From Prevotella sp. P5-108 (GTDB taxonomy: Bacteria > Bacteroidota > Bacteroidia > Bacteroidales > Bacteroidaceae), in contig NZ_NPJJ01000008.1 in NCBI RefSeq assembly GCF_002251385.1, positions 91,307 to 155,306 on the forward strand: a stretch of DNA of 64,000 bases, read 5' to 3'. The position numbers and the translations under genes are program-made. Positions 28,077 through 37,585 of this stretch are shown one piece after another. The notes beneath the pieces are model-generated. The model was not told the origin of the DNA. It worked only from the letters and a program-made list of their open reading frames with translations, and made no database searches. The first letter of the stretch is position 1, and every line of letters begins with the position of its first letter.

Positions 28077-29531
28077 ATGAACAAATATAAACTGGCACTC
28101 CTGCTGATTATCCCACTGCTCTGCTGCACATCCTGCGAGGAGTGGTTGAAGGTCGACTCAGAAGACCGCATCATGGAAGATGCACTCTATTCTAACGAGA
28201 ACGGTTTCCGCACCGCCCTCAACGGTATCTACATCGACCTGCTGAACAGCAGCCTTTACGGGCAGACACTCACCACTACCACCTTTGACGTGCTGGCCCA
28301 ATACTACGACACCTCGAAGCCCCTCAACACCCACGCCTATGTGCTCCTGGCCAACTATGACCACCAGAAGATGAAGGACGCCGTAAGCGACACCTGGGCC
28401 AAGGGCTACGCGCTGATTGGCAACATCAATACGCTGCTGGAGCACTGTGAGAAAAACCGCAACGTGCTCTCTGACAAGGGCTACCACATCATCAAGGGCG
28501 AGGCGCTGGCTCTGCGTGCCATGCTCCACTTCGACCTGCTGCGCATCTTCGGTCCCATCTACAAGTATGAGCCCGGCAAGGAGTGCATCCCTTATGTCAA
28601 CGACACCGAGCGTAAGGTCAAGCCGCTCCTACCAGCCTCGGACGTGATCTTCAACATCACCACCGACCTCAAGGCAGCCGAAGAGCTGCTGGCAGACTAT
28701 GACCCCGTCATCACCGAGGGCAAGCTCGCCACCGAGGATGCCTCGGGCAACAACTTCTACAGATTCCGCAACGAGCGCATGAACTATTTCGCCGTCCTGG
28801 CTCTCACCGCGAGAGTCTACCTCTATGCCGGCGACACCGGCAATGCGGTGAAATATGCCAACGACGTGATAGACAGAGCCTCGCGCTTCTTCCCCTTTGC
28901 CACCCGTGAGCAGGTGAACGGCCAGGCCACATCGGGCTCTGCCAACACCAGTGCCGAGGACCGCATCTTCTCGTCGGAGATACTCTTCGGCAACTACCAC
29001 TCTAAGCGCACCACCGATATCTTTGACAAGATATTCTCCTACAAGCTCGAAGCCAAAAACGTGCTCAAGATGAGTGACTACGGCATAAGCCAGCTCTACG
29101 AGGACGACGGCGACCTGCGCAAGTGTCAGTGGCAGACCCAGCGCGACACCGAGGGCAATGTGGGCCAGTTCTTCGTGAAGTACGGCGACGTGACCGACAA
29201 CGGCTTTGAGTTTGCCCGGCTGCTGCCCATGATTCGTATGTCTGAGATGTATCTCATCAAGGCCGAATGTACGAAGGACTACAAGGCGCTGAACCCCATC
29301 CGCAAGGCCCGCAACATACCCCAGCTCAAGTCTAACATCGGCCTCAACGGATATATCGAGGACGAGTATGTGCGCGAGTTTATCGGCGAGGGCCAGCTCT
29401 TCTGGTACTACAAGCGCAAGGGCATCACCTCTATCCCCCGACTCTACAACCCCAACCTCCAAGACATGCAGATAACCAACAGCACCTATGTCTTCGACCT
29501 CCCCGACAGTGAACAGCAACTACGCAAATAA
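28077..29531 (+). CDS. SusD/RagB-like surface lipoprotein
   Basis: Starting at MNKYKLALLLIIPLLCCTSC gives 484 residues with a lipoprotein signal and acylated Cys (CTSCEEW); 13 upstream codons overlap the end of SusC and are not used. The N-terminal SusD-like domain shows GFRTALNGIYIDL, and a TPR-rich region includes KGEALALRAMLHFDLLRIF, the hallmark of the family. The C-terminal part carries RMSEMYLIKAEC. SusD proteins lid the SusC channel and bind substrate at the surface. It is the second gene of the operon. Confidence 0.95.
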   Translation: MNKYKLALLLIIPLLCCTSCEEWLKVDSEDRIMEDALYSNENGFRTALNGIYIDLLNSSLYGQTLTTTTFDVLAQYYDTSKPLNTHAYVLLANYDHQKMKDAVSDTWAKGYALIGNINTLLEHCEKNRNVLSDKGYHIIKGEALALRAMLHFDLLRIFGPIYKYEPGKECIPYVNDTERKVKPLLPASDVIFNITTDLKAAEELLADYDPVITEGKLATEDASGNNFYRFRNERMNYFAVLALTARVYLYAGDTGNAVKYANDVIDRASRFFPFATREQVNGQATSGSANTSAEDRIFSSEILFGNYHSKRTTDIFDKIFSYKLEAKNVLKMSDYGISQLYEDDGDLRKCQWQTQRDTEGNVGQFFVKYGDVTDNGFEFARLLPMIRMSEMYLIKAECTKDYKALNPIRKARNIPQLKSNIGLNGYIEDEYVREFIGEGQLFWYYKRKGITSIPRLYNPNLQDMQITNSTYVFDLPDSEQQLRK

Positions 29532-29539
29532 GAGACAAG

Positions 29540-30346
29540 ATGAAACATATCCATATATTACTCACATGCCTGGCGGGATGGATGCTCGCCGCATGTACTG
29601 AGGAGATAGAGACCTATTCGGGCGAGAGCGGCATCTATTTTGCCATGTCGGCCACCAAGGGAGGACTCGACGACAGCAAGCAGGACTACACCGCAGAGAC
29701 CCAGATACCCTTTGCCGTATACAGCACCATCAGCGACACCACCCTCATGGTGAGAGCCAAGGTCATAGGTCCCGCCGTGGGCCACGACCGCAAGGTGACG
29801 GTGCAGGTGGTGGCTCCCGAGGATGCCGAACAGGCCAAGGAAGGCTGGGACTACGACGCGCTGGACAACAGCTATACCGTCAAGGCCGGCGAGGTCTATG
29901 TGCTCATCCCCATACACTTCTACCTGAGAGACGACCTTGAGGGCAAGGAGCGCCAGTTGAAGCTCGAGCTCGTGGCCAACGAAGACTTCGCGACCCCGAT
30001 GGCCCAATGGCTGCGCCCCAACAGCTCTGACAAGACCGGAGTCGACGTGCTGCACCACACCATCACCATCAGCAACAAGTGGGTACAGCTGCCAGGTTTC
30101 CGCACCTACTTCTTCGGCACCTATTCCGAGAAAAAATGCAAGCTGATATGTAGCCTCTTCGGTCTGACGCTGCTCGACTTCGCCACCGAGGAAAGCATGT
30201 CGTTTACCAAGGCCAAGGCACTCGCCATCAAGTTTGACCAGTACCTCAAGGACCAGGAGAGCAAGGGAAATACGATTTATGAAGATTATAGAGACGCCAA
30301 CGGCAAGCGCGTGAAGATGACTGCCGGCGAAGGCATCAAATACTAA
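29540..30346 (+). CDS. DUF4843 surface lipoprotein
   Basis: The 268-residue protein has a lipoprotein signal ending LAAC at Cys19. The mature part is beta-rich, and matches the DUF4843 pattern (SGIYFAMSATKG near the start, TLMVRAKVIGPAVGHDRKV, then YVLIPIHFYLRDDLEGKE). DUF4843 proteins are regularly third in SusCD operons that carry a zinc metalloprotease. They are thought to be surface-exposed accessory binding proteins, but no activity is known to me. It lies 8 bp after SusD and 7 bp before the next gene, clearly one transcript. Confidence 0.85.
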   Translation: MKHIHILLTCLAGWMLAACTEEIETYSGESGIYFAMSATKGGLDDSKQDYTAETQIPFAVYSTISDTTLMVRAKVIGPAVGHDRKVTVQVVAPEDAEQAKEGWDYDALDNSYTVKAGEVYVLIPIHFYLRDDLEGKERQLKLELVANEDFATPMAQWLRPNSSDKTGVDVLHHTITISNKWVQLPGFRTYFFGTYSEKKCKLICSLFGLTLLDFATEESMSFTKAKALAIKFDQYLKDQESKGNTIYEDYRDANGKRVKMTAGEGIKY

Positions 30347-30353
30347 GACTGAG

Positions 30354-31901
30354 ATGAGAACAAACATATTTTTGCTCGCCCTGGCTGGCGTGATGCTTAG
30401 CGCCTGTTTCGACGACAAGGGCAACTACAGCTACAGCCAGATCAACGATGTCACCATCGGACAGAAAGGATTCGACGGCGACACTGTCTATCTGCTGCGT
30501 TCCGACGTGGATGGCCTTAAAATCAGCCCCGAACTGAGCTACCGTGAGGGTCAGGAGTCGGCTGGCGGCTACAGTTACGAGTGGGTAGCTGTGAGTACCA
30601 ACAAGCATGTGGGCCAGCGCACCCAGCTGGGAACCGACCGCAATCTGGACTACAAGGTCAAGCTCAAGGCGGACGATTACCACCTGTTCTTCAAGGTTAC
30701 CGACCTTGCCACGGGCATCGTCTACAGCCGTCAGGCTACGCTCAAAGTGAACAACCTCTATACCCGCGGCTGGATACTCACCGGCAAGGACCAATCTGGC
30801 AACATGGTGGTAGACATGCTCTCCATCAGCCGCGACACCCTGCACCTCACCGACATCCTTGCCGACAAGGGCCTGGCGCTCAAGCAGCCCATCATGGTGT
30901 GGACAGACAACAGCCCCGAGTCGTATGAGAACCAGGTGTATGTCTGCACCGAAAACGGCACCTACCGCTATGGTCGCGAAGACCTGGACAACCCACAGGA
31001 GCTGACCATCTTTGACCCCGACATCAAGGGCTACCGCCATTCCATCGTGATGCACGACATCCAGAAGATTAGCAACAAGCCTGCACTCTTCCTTGCCGAC
31101 AAGTATGCCTACGCGCTGAACAGCCTCAACGAGGGAGAGTTTGGTACGCCGGTGAGCTACTATCTCCAGAGCAACGGCTACGACTACTTCACCCCCGCGC
31201 CAGGCATCGCCTGCAACCACACGGGTGAGGACAACTCGGCGGCTGCCATCGAGCAGTATGTCGTGTACAACTCGCGCGACCGCGTGTTCTGCAACCTCCG
31301 CGCCATGGGTACCTCAATGAACAACCTCGCCGACTCTGACACCGACGAGCCCTTCAGCTGGGACACCAAGAAGGACTTCACCACAGGCGGACTCACCTTT
31401 GTGGCCAATGTCAATTCGCTCTACAGCGGCGGACAGACCGCCACCATCCTCTACGACCCCATCGGCGGCAAGCGTTATATCTACACCTACACCATCACCC
31501 GCCAGAGCGGTGTGGCCACCAAGGGCAAACGCTACGAGATACCCCTCACGGCTCCCGGCTTCTACCAGGCACGCCTCTTCAGCCTCACCACCAAGCAGGG
31601 CTACCTCATCTACGCCGAGGGCAACCACCTCTACGGCTACAACTTCCGCAACGGCAAGGACCCCGTGCTGCTCTGCACGTTCGACGGCACGGCTACCGCC
31701 ATCTTCAACGATATCGTGACCGACGAGAAGCAGAACGACTGCTTCTATGTGGCCACCTATAGCGACGGCGCCAGCAACCAGCGCGGCGGCAAGTTCTACA
31801 AGTTTGCCGTCACCGATACCGCTGACAAGATTAAGGTCAGCCAGAAGCACGTGTGGAAGGGCTTCCCCGAGATAGTCAATATCAGTTACAAGAATTTTTA
31901 A
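30354..31901 (+). CDS. PKD-like family surface lipoprotein
   Basis: The 515-residue protein has lipobox LSAC at Cys18 and starts the mature chain with DDKGNYSYSQINDVTIG, characteristic of the PKD-like lipoprotein family. An Ig/PKD-like module (GYSYEWVAVSTNKHVG; DYHLFFKVTDLATGI) precedes a repeated beta-propeller-like C-terminal half (ILTGKDQSGNMVVDML, LFLADKYAYALN, YIYTYTITRQSG). It likely binds substrate or scaffolds the complex at the cell surface. Fourth gene of the operon. The order SusC-SusD-DUF4843-PKD is a conserved cassette in Bacteroidetes. Confidence 0.85.
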   Translation: MRTNIFLLALAGVMLSACFDDKGNYSYSQINDVTIGQKGFDGDTVYLLRSDVDGLKISPELSYREGQESAGGYSYEWVAVSTNKHVGQRTQLGTDRNLDYKVKLKADDYHLFFKVTDLATGIVYSRQATLKVNNLYTRGWILTGKDQSGNMVVDMLSISRDTLHLTDILADKGLALKQPIMVWTDNSPESYENQVYVCTENGTYRYGREDLDNPQELTIFDPDIKGYRHSIVMHDIQKISNKPALFLADKYAYALNSLNEGEFGTPVSYYLQSNGYDYFTPAPGIACNHTGEDNSAAAIEQYVVYNSRDRVFCNLRAMGTSMNNLADSDTDEPFSWDTKKDFTTGGLTFVANVNSLYSGGQTATILYDPIGGKRYIYTYTITRQSGVATKGKRYEIPLTAPGFYQARLFSLTTKQGYLIYAEGNHLYGYNFRNGKDPVLLCTFDGTATAIFNDIVTDEKQNDCFYVATYSDGASNQRGGKFYKFAVTDTADKIKVSQKHVWKGFPEIVNISYKNF

Positions 31902-31929
31902 TATAAACTATACTATAATCAACTAAATT

Positions 31930-34524
31930 ATGATGAAGATCAAATCATTATTGTTAGCCACGATGGCTCTTGCGATTACTGCCGACGCTGCTGCCAATGT
32001 AGAAATGAGCATTTTCAAGAAAAAGAAGAAAGCAGCTACCGAAGCCTCGTCATCTGCCAAGAAGACCGACAAGTTTGACAAGGCCATCAACGGCGCTACC
32101 GCCTACCACGGTATGTTCACAGCCTATGTCAACAAGAAGGGCGAGCTGCTGCTGCAGGTTACCAAGAGCAACCTCGATGTGCTCTACCTGATGGCCAACC
32201 GCATGGTAAGCACCAGCGAGAACGCCAACTTCAATGCCGGCGAAATGGTGGGGACTCCCTTCATGTTCTCGCTCTCTGCCGACACGGCCAACGTATACAT
32301 GCACTCTTACCAGAACTACGAGCGCGTAGTGCCCGGAGACCCCATTGAGAAGGCATTCAACCGCAACTTCGTACACCCCATTATGAAGACCTTCAAGATA
32401 AAGGCTTCGCGCAAGGATACACTGCTCATCGACATGACATCGTTCTTTGTATCCAACGAGAAGTGCATCACCCCCATCCGCCAGAGTGTCAACACACGCT
32501 CTACCAAGTCGGCCTCGTTCGACGCATCTGCCTCCAAGCTGATGGGAGTAAAGAGCTTTGAAAAGAACCTTGAGATTACCAGCCGACTGAACTACAACGC
32601 CGAGTCGGGAGCCTACACCGTGCAGATGCGCCGCTCTATCGTGGCTCTGCCCAAGGAGCCCATGAAGATGCGCTATCAGGACAGCCGCGTGGGATATTTC
32701 AGCACCAAGTTCTACACCTATTCGTCCAACAAGGACTACATCGACCCCAAGGAGTTCATCCACCGCTGGCGCGTGGAGCCCAAGGACGAAGACCTGCAGA
32801 AGTACTACAACGGCGAGCTGGTTGAGCCCAAGAAGCAGATAGTGTACTATGTAGACTCTGCCTTCCCCGAGAAGTGGAGAGGAGCCATCAAGGCTGGTAT
32901 CGAAGACTGGAACCAGGCCTTTGAAGCTGCCGGCTTCAAGAACGTGATGGTCGCCAAGGACTACCCCACCGACGACCCCAACTTCGACCCCGACGATATC
33001 CGCTATAACTGTATCCGCTACATGGCCACCGGTACTGCCAACGCCGCCGGACCAAGCTACGTAGACCCCCGCACCGGAGAAATCCTGGTGGGCGAGGTGA
33101 TGTGGTATCACAATGTCATCGCCCTCGTTCATGAGTGGCGCTTTGCCCAGACCGCAGCCGTCGATGCCCGCGTGCGCAAGTCTACCTTCGACGACGACGT
33201 GATGTCTGAGTCGCTGCGCTATGTCACCTCTCACGAGGTGGGCCACACCCTGGGTCTGATGCACAACATGGGCGCCAGCTACGCCTTCCCCGTCGACTCA
33301 CTGCGCAGCCCCTCGTTCACCCAGAAGTATGGCACCACGCCCAGTATCATGGACTACGCCCGCAACAACTACGTGGCACAGCCCGGCGACCTCGAGCGCG
33401 GTGTGCGCATGGTTCCCCCAATCATCGGTGTATACGATATACACGCCATCAACTGGGGCTACCGTCTCTTCAAGGACACCAAGACTCCCGAAGACGAGTA
33501 CAAGTATCTCAACGCCATCATCGAGGCCAAGAAGGGCGACCCCATGTATAAGTTCGGTGCCCAGCAGCTGTTCCTCACCGTCGACCCCACCGACCAGATG
33601 GAAGACCTCGGCGACGACCACATGAAGGCCAACGACTATGGTATCAAGAACCTCAAGAAGATTATCGCCAACATACCCCAGTGGCTCGGCGTCAAGAACG
33701 ACGACTACGAGGAAATCCAGGAGATGTACAAGGCTTGTCTTAGCCAGTACATGCGCTACCTCACCCATGTGATGCCCTACCTCGGCGGTGTAGAATATAC
33801 CGACCTGGTTCAGGACGGCAGCAAGGAGTATGCCAAGGCATACATTCCCAAGGCCAAGCAGAAGGCAGCGATGGAGTGGCTCGTAAACCAGGCCCTCCAC
33901 TGCAGCGACATCATGCTCCCCAAAGAAATTATGCGTGTGTTGGGCATCGATTCCAACTCGTTTGACAACTTCCAGTCGACCATTGCAGCCAAGATATACA
34001 GCCCCGGAGCGATGGGAGGCATCTACGAGGGCGAGCGTTCAGGCCAGAAGGGACTCTATACCCTTGACGGTTATCTCAACGATGCTTATGGTATCGTCTT
34101 CCGCAACTCCATCCAGGGCAAGAATCTTACCCAGGAGGACATGAACTTGCAGACTACAGTAGTCCTGGCATTGAGCAAATTCTCAAACCTCGACCCCTCA
34201 ATGTCCAAGGAGTCACCCCTTGGTGGCAGAGGCCTTGCCGAGAAGGACCCCGAGCTTGCACTCAGCGAGTTTATGGCCCAGGCCACAGCCGACTCTCACA
34301 GCTTCTGCAACGCCGGTTGTGCCGTCAGCAGCGACGAGGTATCCTATGCCCGCCACAACATGAGCGGCTCCAAGCTCTCTGCCGGCGTGGGCCGTCCTCT
34401 CATCACCGCTGCCCTCAAGAAGATACACAATCTCTACAAGTCGAGAATGGGTAGCGGCGACGCACGTACACGCGCCTTCTACGAGTACCAGGTTACGGTG
34501 CTCAACAAGCTCTTCAAGAAGTAA
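31930..34524 (+). CDS. Large secreted zinc-dependent metalloprotease (DUF5117/DUF4953 family)
   Basis: An 864-residue protein with an N-terminal signal-like segment (MKIKSLLLATMALAITADA). The N-terminal half resembles the DUF5117 region (GKLLLQV-like strands, RMVSTSENANFNAGE). The catalytic motif HEVGHTLGLMHN lies at about residues 435-446: H435, E436, H439 and H445 of an HExxHxxGxxH metzincin-type zinc site. The downstream Met-turn candidate is PSIMDYAR. The C-terminal half matches DUF4953. It probably degrades proteins or host mucin-type substrates at the surface or in the periplasm, feeding the SusCD pair. Two adjacent ATGs (31930, 31933) are possible starts. Confidence 0.88.
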   Translation: MMKIKSLLLATMALAITADAAANVEMSIFKKKKKAATEASSSAKKTDKFDKAINGATAYHGMFTAYVNKKGELLLQVTKSNLDVLYLMANRMVSTSENANFNAGEMVGTPFMFSLSADTANVYMHSYQNYERVVPGDPIEKAFNRNFVHPIMKTFKIKASRKDTLLIDMTSFFVSNEKCITPIRQSVNTRSTKSASFDASASKLMGVKSFEKNLEITSRLNYNAESGAYTVQMRRSIVALPKEPMKMRYQDSRVGYFSTKFYTYSSNKDYIDPKEFIHRWRVEPKDEDLQKYYNGELVEPKKQIVYYVDSAFPEKWRGAIKAGIEDWNQAFEAAGFKNVMVAKDYPTDDPNFDPDDIRYNCIRYMATGTANAAGPSYVDPRTGEILVGEVMWYHNVIALVHEWRFAQTAAVDARVRKSTFDDDVMSESLRYVTSHEVGHTLGLMHNMGASYAFPVDSLRSPSFTQKYGTTPSIMDYARNNYVAQPGDLERGVRMVPPIIGVYDIHAINWGYRLFKDTKTPEDEYKYLNAIIEAKKGDPMYKFGAQQLFLTVDPTDQMEDLGDDHMKANDYGIKNLKKIIANIPQWLGVKNDDYEEIQEMYKACLSQYMRYLTHVMPYLGGVEYTDLVQDGSKEYAKAYIPKAKQKAAMEWLVNQALHCSDIMLPKEIMRVLGIDSNSFDNFQSTIAAKIYSPGAMGGIYEGERSGQKGLYTLDGYLNDAYGIVFRNSIQGKNLTQEDMNLQTTVVLALSKFSNLDPSMSKESPLGGRGLAEKDPELALSEFMAQATADSHSFCNAGCAVSSDEVSYARHNMSGSKLSAGVGRPLITAALKKIHNLYKSRMGSGDARTRAFYEYQVTVLNKLFKK

Positions 34525-34567
34525 ATGAGTTAACAACCCAATATAAATCATTAAATAGGAAACAAAG

Positions 34568-35614
34568 ATGAAGAAGTTTATGAATTATTTGAGAGTGGCA
34601 GTCGTAGCACTGACCATATCTATGGCAATGAGCGGATGCTCGAGTAGTGACAACCCCGCACCAGCACCCACCTACAATGTGAGCCTGGTCAACGAGAGCG
34701 ATGCAGCCCTCGACGTAGACCCCGCCGCACTCAGCGAGCAGATTATCAAGATACAGACAGACGCTCCGCTGACCGACCTCTCTATCCAGAAAGTCACCGA
34801 GCAGTCATGGTGTATCGCCACGGTAAAGAGCACCTCTGAGATAGCTGTTACCGCCGGTGCCAACACATCTACTGCCGACCGCGTTGCCAAATTCAAGCTG
34901 CTCGCAGGCTCATCAGTACTCGAGTTCTCAGTCACACAGGCGGGCGCCAACCCCCAGAACGTGACCCTCAGCATCGAGTCAGAGCAGTTGCAGGAGTATA
35001 GCGGCATGTATTCATACATGGGCCAGAACGACAAGGCCGTAGTCAAGGTCAAGGTGACCACCAACGCCAGCCGCTGGCACGCCACAGCAACAGCCATGAT
35101 GGGCGATGACGCCGACTTCGTCATCACCAAGGCCCGCGGCAAGAGCGGCGAGGAGATGGAGTTCTACCTCCAGCCCAGCATGAGCGAGATGCTCGCAGGT
35201 ACCATCACCATCACTGCCGGCGACCAGTCTGTAGACATCACCGTCAACCAGATGACCATGAACGGAGCCACCATGTTCAAGCTCTTCTCCGACGAGAACA
35301 AGACCAAGGCTTTCGCCAACAAGACCACCCTCAACTTCGCAGCCACCTTTGACAAGGACGACACCACCGAGCACATCAAGACATTCTACGTGACCACCGA
35401 CGGCGGCTACGTGACACTGGTATGCAAGGCAGGCACTGACACCGAGGTTGAAGGCGACGCAGCATGGCTCACAGCCGGTGGTAACCTCGATGCACTCCGC
35501 ATCAGCGCTACCTCTAACACCACTGGCGCCGAGCGCAAGCTCGACGTGGTAATCGTAGACAGCGACAACTGGAGCGAGCTGTTCCGCATCCCCGTGGTGC
35601 AGGCTGCCAAGTAA
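34568..35614 (+). CDS. BACON-domain lipoprotein
   Basis: The 348-residue protein has a long signal ending MSGC at about Cys24, then a Ser/Pro-rich linker (SSSDNPAPAP). Three beta-sandwich repeats follow. The first two end with VLEFSVTQAG and QSVDITVNQM, and the last with LFRIPVVQAAK, the strand pattern of BACON (Bacteroidetes-associated carbohydrate-binding often N-terminal) domains; SWCIATVKS fits the motif start. Despite the name, ligands may be protein, mucin or carbohydrate. It is the last gene of the SusCD-metalloprotease operon, 43 bp after the protease, and is followed by a hairpin. Confidence 0.75.
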   Translation: MKKFMNYLRVAVVALTISMAMSGCSSSDNPAPAPTYNVSLVNESDAALDVDPAALSEQIIKIQTDAPLTDLSIQKVTEQSWCIATVKSTSEIAVTAGANTSTADRVAKFKLLAGSSVLEFSVTQAGANPQNVTLSIESEQLQEYSGMYSYMGQNDKAVVKVKVTTNASRWHATATAMMGDDADFVITKARGKSGEEMEFYLQPSMSEMLAGTITITAGDQSVDITVNQMTMNGATMFKLFSDENKTKAFANKTTLNFAATFDKDDTTEHIKTFYVTTDGGYVTLVCKAGTDTEVEGDAAWLTAGGNLDALRISATSNTTGAERKLDVVIVDSDNWSELFRIPVVQAAK

Positions 35615-35645
35615 GCCTACAGCTCCCTATAGAGCCTAAACCATA

Positions 35646-35702
35646 GAAGAGGCTGCCAGACCCATCTCCCCGAGAGAGTCTGACAGCCTCTTCGCCGTTT
35701 AT
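35646..35702 (+). terminator. Terminator of the SusCD-metalloprotease operon
   Basis: GAAGAGGCTGCCAGAC (35646-35661) pairs with GTCTGACAGCCTCTTC (35678-35693) with one mismatch, followed by the weak T-tract GCCGTTTAT. Confidence 0.7.
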
Positions 35703-35780
35703 ACCGTTAGTCCGCTGGAGCGCAGAGAGACCCTCGCCCATATCGCAAGGACAGCTGCTGGCACCGCGATGACGATGGCT

Positions 35781-35870
35781 GGCTCGTACCAATAGGCACG
35801 TGGGCACGTATCTTACGTCACGAGCCCACGGTTCAAATGCCACGAGCCCACGGTTCATATGATACGAGCC
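35781..35870. repeat. 90-bp intergenic element, copy B
   Basis: GGCTCGTA (35781-35788), 8 bp, three 22-bp units at 35797, 35819 and 35841, then TACGAGCC (35863-35870), the exact reverse complement of the left end. Units 2 and 3 share CACGAGCCCACGGTTCA. Unit 1 has the core partly inverted (CACGTGGGCACG). It lies about 170 bp after a stop codon, beyond a terminator. The 220 bp on to the ATPase promoter show no gene. Confidence 0.88.
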
Positions 35871-36091
35871 CGTCACGATGGTCACCACGCCGCCGACGGG
35901 CTGATATGCAGTGGGTTGCGGGCTACTCGGTGGAAACAGCATAAATGGCGTTGCCTGCAAGAGCCCTCAGACTGGTCGCAGAGACCACTGGAGCACATGG
36001 CGAAAGCCACACTCTGCTTTGGCAGACTACAGCGATAAGGGCAGAGAGCGTAACTATTTTGCCCAGGCGGGCCGTCTTTTCTCCATTTTTC

Positions 36092-36122
36092 TTTGCTTTT
36101 TCGCCAATTTGTCTTATCTTTG
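36092..36122 (+). promoter_or_regulatory. Promoter of the AAA/DUF4143 ATPase gene
   Basis: TTTG (36092-36095), 19 bp, TATCTTTG (36115-36122) and C: perfect consensus. The predicted transcript start is within a few bases of the first 33-bp repeat unit. Confidence 0.8.
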
Positions 36123-36128
36123 CAGCGG

Positions 36129-36227
36129 AAAGTCCCTTGAAAAATGTGCGCAGATCCATAAAAAGTCCCTTGGAAAATGTGCGCGGTTTCAAGAAAAGTC
36201 CCTTGAAAAATGTGCGCGGTCACAATA
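36129..36227 (+). repeat. Three 33-bp tandem units in the leader of the AAA/DUF4143 ATPase
   Basis: Units at 36129, 36162 and 36195 each start AAAGTCCCTTG and contain AAAATGTGCGC; only the last 10 bp of each vary. They fill the transcript leader between the promoter and the ATG at 36257. The period is divisible by three and the array can be read in frame as an 11-residue repeat (KSPLxNVRG type or KSLxKCAR type), but no credible gene contains it. Confidence 0.88.
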
Positions 36228-36256
36228 CCAACAACCACTAATTCGCTAAGAGCCAA

Positions 36257-37585
36257 ATGTTTCAACGGAAAATCGAGAAGTATCTCAAAGAATGGAAGAA
36301 CGATGAGCACAAGATGCCCCTCATCATTAAGGGATGTCGCCAGTGTGGAAAGACATACTCAGTGCTCGATTTTGCCCACAAAAACTATGAGCATGTGGTC
36401 TATCTCGACTTCTTCCAACACCCGGAATACAAGGCTGTGTTTGGGGGTGGTCTGGACATCGACATCCTCTGTATGACGCTTTCCACCCTAATCCCCGATT
36501 GCAACTTCGTGCCTGGCAAGACCTGCATCATCTTTGACGAGATACAGGAGTGCCCACGTGCGCGCACTGCCTTGAAATTCTTCAAGACCGACGGCAGATA
36601 CGATGTCATCGGCACTGGTTCGCTACTGGGTGTCAGCGGTTACCATACCAGCGAGTTGACCGAAGGCCCTATCCCCGTGGGTTATGAGACCATCATCGAC
36701 ATGTATCCTATGGATTTCGAGGAATGGCTTTGGGCCAATGGCATCAACGATATGACCATCGGCTATCTGCAACGCTGTCTGGACCAAAGGACTCCTGTGC
36801 AGGAAGCTGTCCACGAGAGGATGCGACAGTTGCTGCTGCAGTATTGCATTGTCGGCGGAATGCCAAGAGCGGTGAGCGTGTTTATGGAGACCCACAACAT
36901 GCAGTCCGTTCTGCATATGCAGCAAGCCATCGTTGATGAATACAAAGTCGATATGCAGAAATACGCACCCCAGGAAGACAAGCCACGCATACGGGAATGT
37001 TTCGAGTCGATACCACGTCAGTTGAGCAAGGAGAACAAGAAGTTCGCCTACACCACCGTGAGGCCTGGCGGCAGAGGCCGCAACTATCAGGGCAGTCTTC
37101 AATGGATTGAAGATGCCGGCATCATACGTCGCTGCTACAACCTCTCAACACCCGAGCTCCCCCTTGACGGCAACGCCATCACCGACCAGTTCAAGGTGTA
37201 TATGGCAGACACGGGCCTTTTCATCAGCATGCTCGAACAGGGCACTGCGGCCGACATCCTGAGAGGCAATCTCTATGGATACAAGGGTGCCATCTTCGAA
37301 AATCTCGTGGCCGACATCTTCGGCAAAATGAATCGCAAGCTCTATTATTTCCGCAAGGATTCGGGCCTGGAGATTGACTTCGTTACAAGATACAACGACG
37401 AATGTACGCTGGTAGAAGTTAAAGCCAATAACGGCAACATCAAAAGCGCCAAGACCATCCTTGGCAACCCCGACAAGTATCATGTATCGAGTGTCATCAA
37501 ACTGGGTGATGTGAACATTGGCACAGCTCCGCAGACTCTCATCCTGCCGCTCTATATGGCCTTTCTGCTCAAGGACTGTCATTAA
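36257..37585 (+). CDS. AAA family ATPase with C-terminal DUF4143
   Basis: The 442-residue protein has an N-terminal AAA_14-type P-loop domain: Walker A GCRQCGKT at 26-33, Walker B CIIFDEIQECPRA near 91-103, and sensor-like IGTGSLLG. The C-terminal DUF4143 domain shows FKVYMADTGLFISMLEQG and the nuclease-like segment YFRKDSGLEIDFVTRY followed by TLVEVKANN, reminiscent of a D-x-(n)-E-x-K restriction-like fold. Such proteins are abundant and variable in Bacteroidetes, with no settled function; roles in defence or mobile-element biology have been suggested. It is monocistronic, behind a 33-bp repeat array. Confidence 0.85.
   Translation: MFQRKIEKYLKEWKNDEHKMPLIIKGCRQCGKTYSVLDFAHKNYEHVVYLDFFQHPEYKAVFGGGLDIDILCMTLSTLIPDCNFVPGKTCIIFDEIQECPRARTALKFFKTDGRYDVIGTGSLLGVSGYHTSELTEGPIPVGYETIIDMYPMDFEEWLWANGINDMTIGYLQRCLDQRTPVQEAVHERMRQLLLQYCIVGGMPRAVSVFMETHNMQSVLHMQQAIVDEYKVDMQKYAPQEDKPRIRECFESIPRQLSKENKKFAYTTVRPGGRGRNYQGSLQWIEDAGIIRRCYNLSTPELPLDGNAITDQFKVYMADTGLFISMLEQGTAADILRGNLYGYKGAIFENLVADIFGKMNRKLYYFRKDSGLEIDFVTRYNDECTLVEVKANNGNIKSAKTILGNPDKYHVSSVIKLGDVNIGTAPQTLILPLYMAFLLKDCH

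Noticed and set aside
36129..36227. Short CRISPR array or small repeat protein
   Set aside because: Unit is 33 bp with a 10-bp variable part, not repeat/spacer; frames through it lack a start and end arbitrarily before the ATPase.
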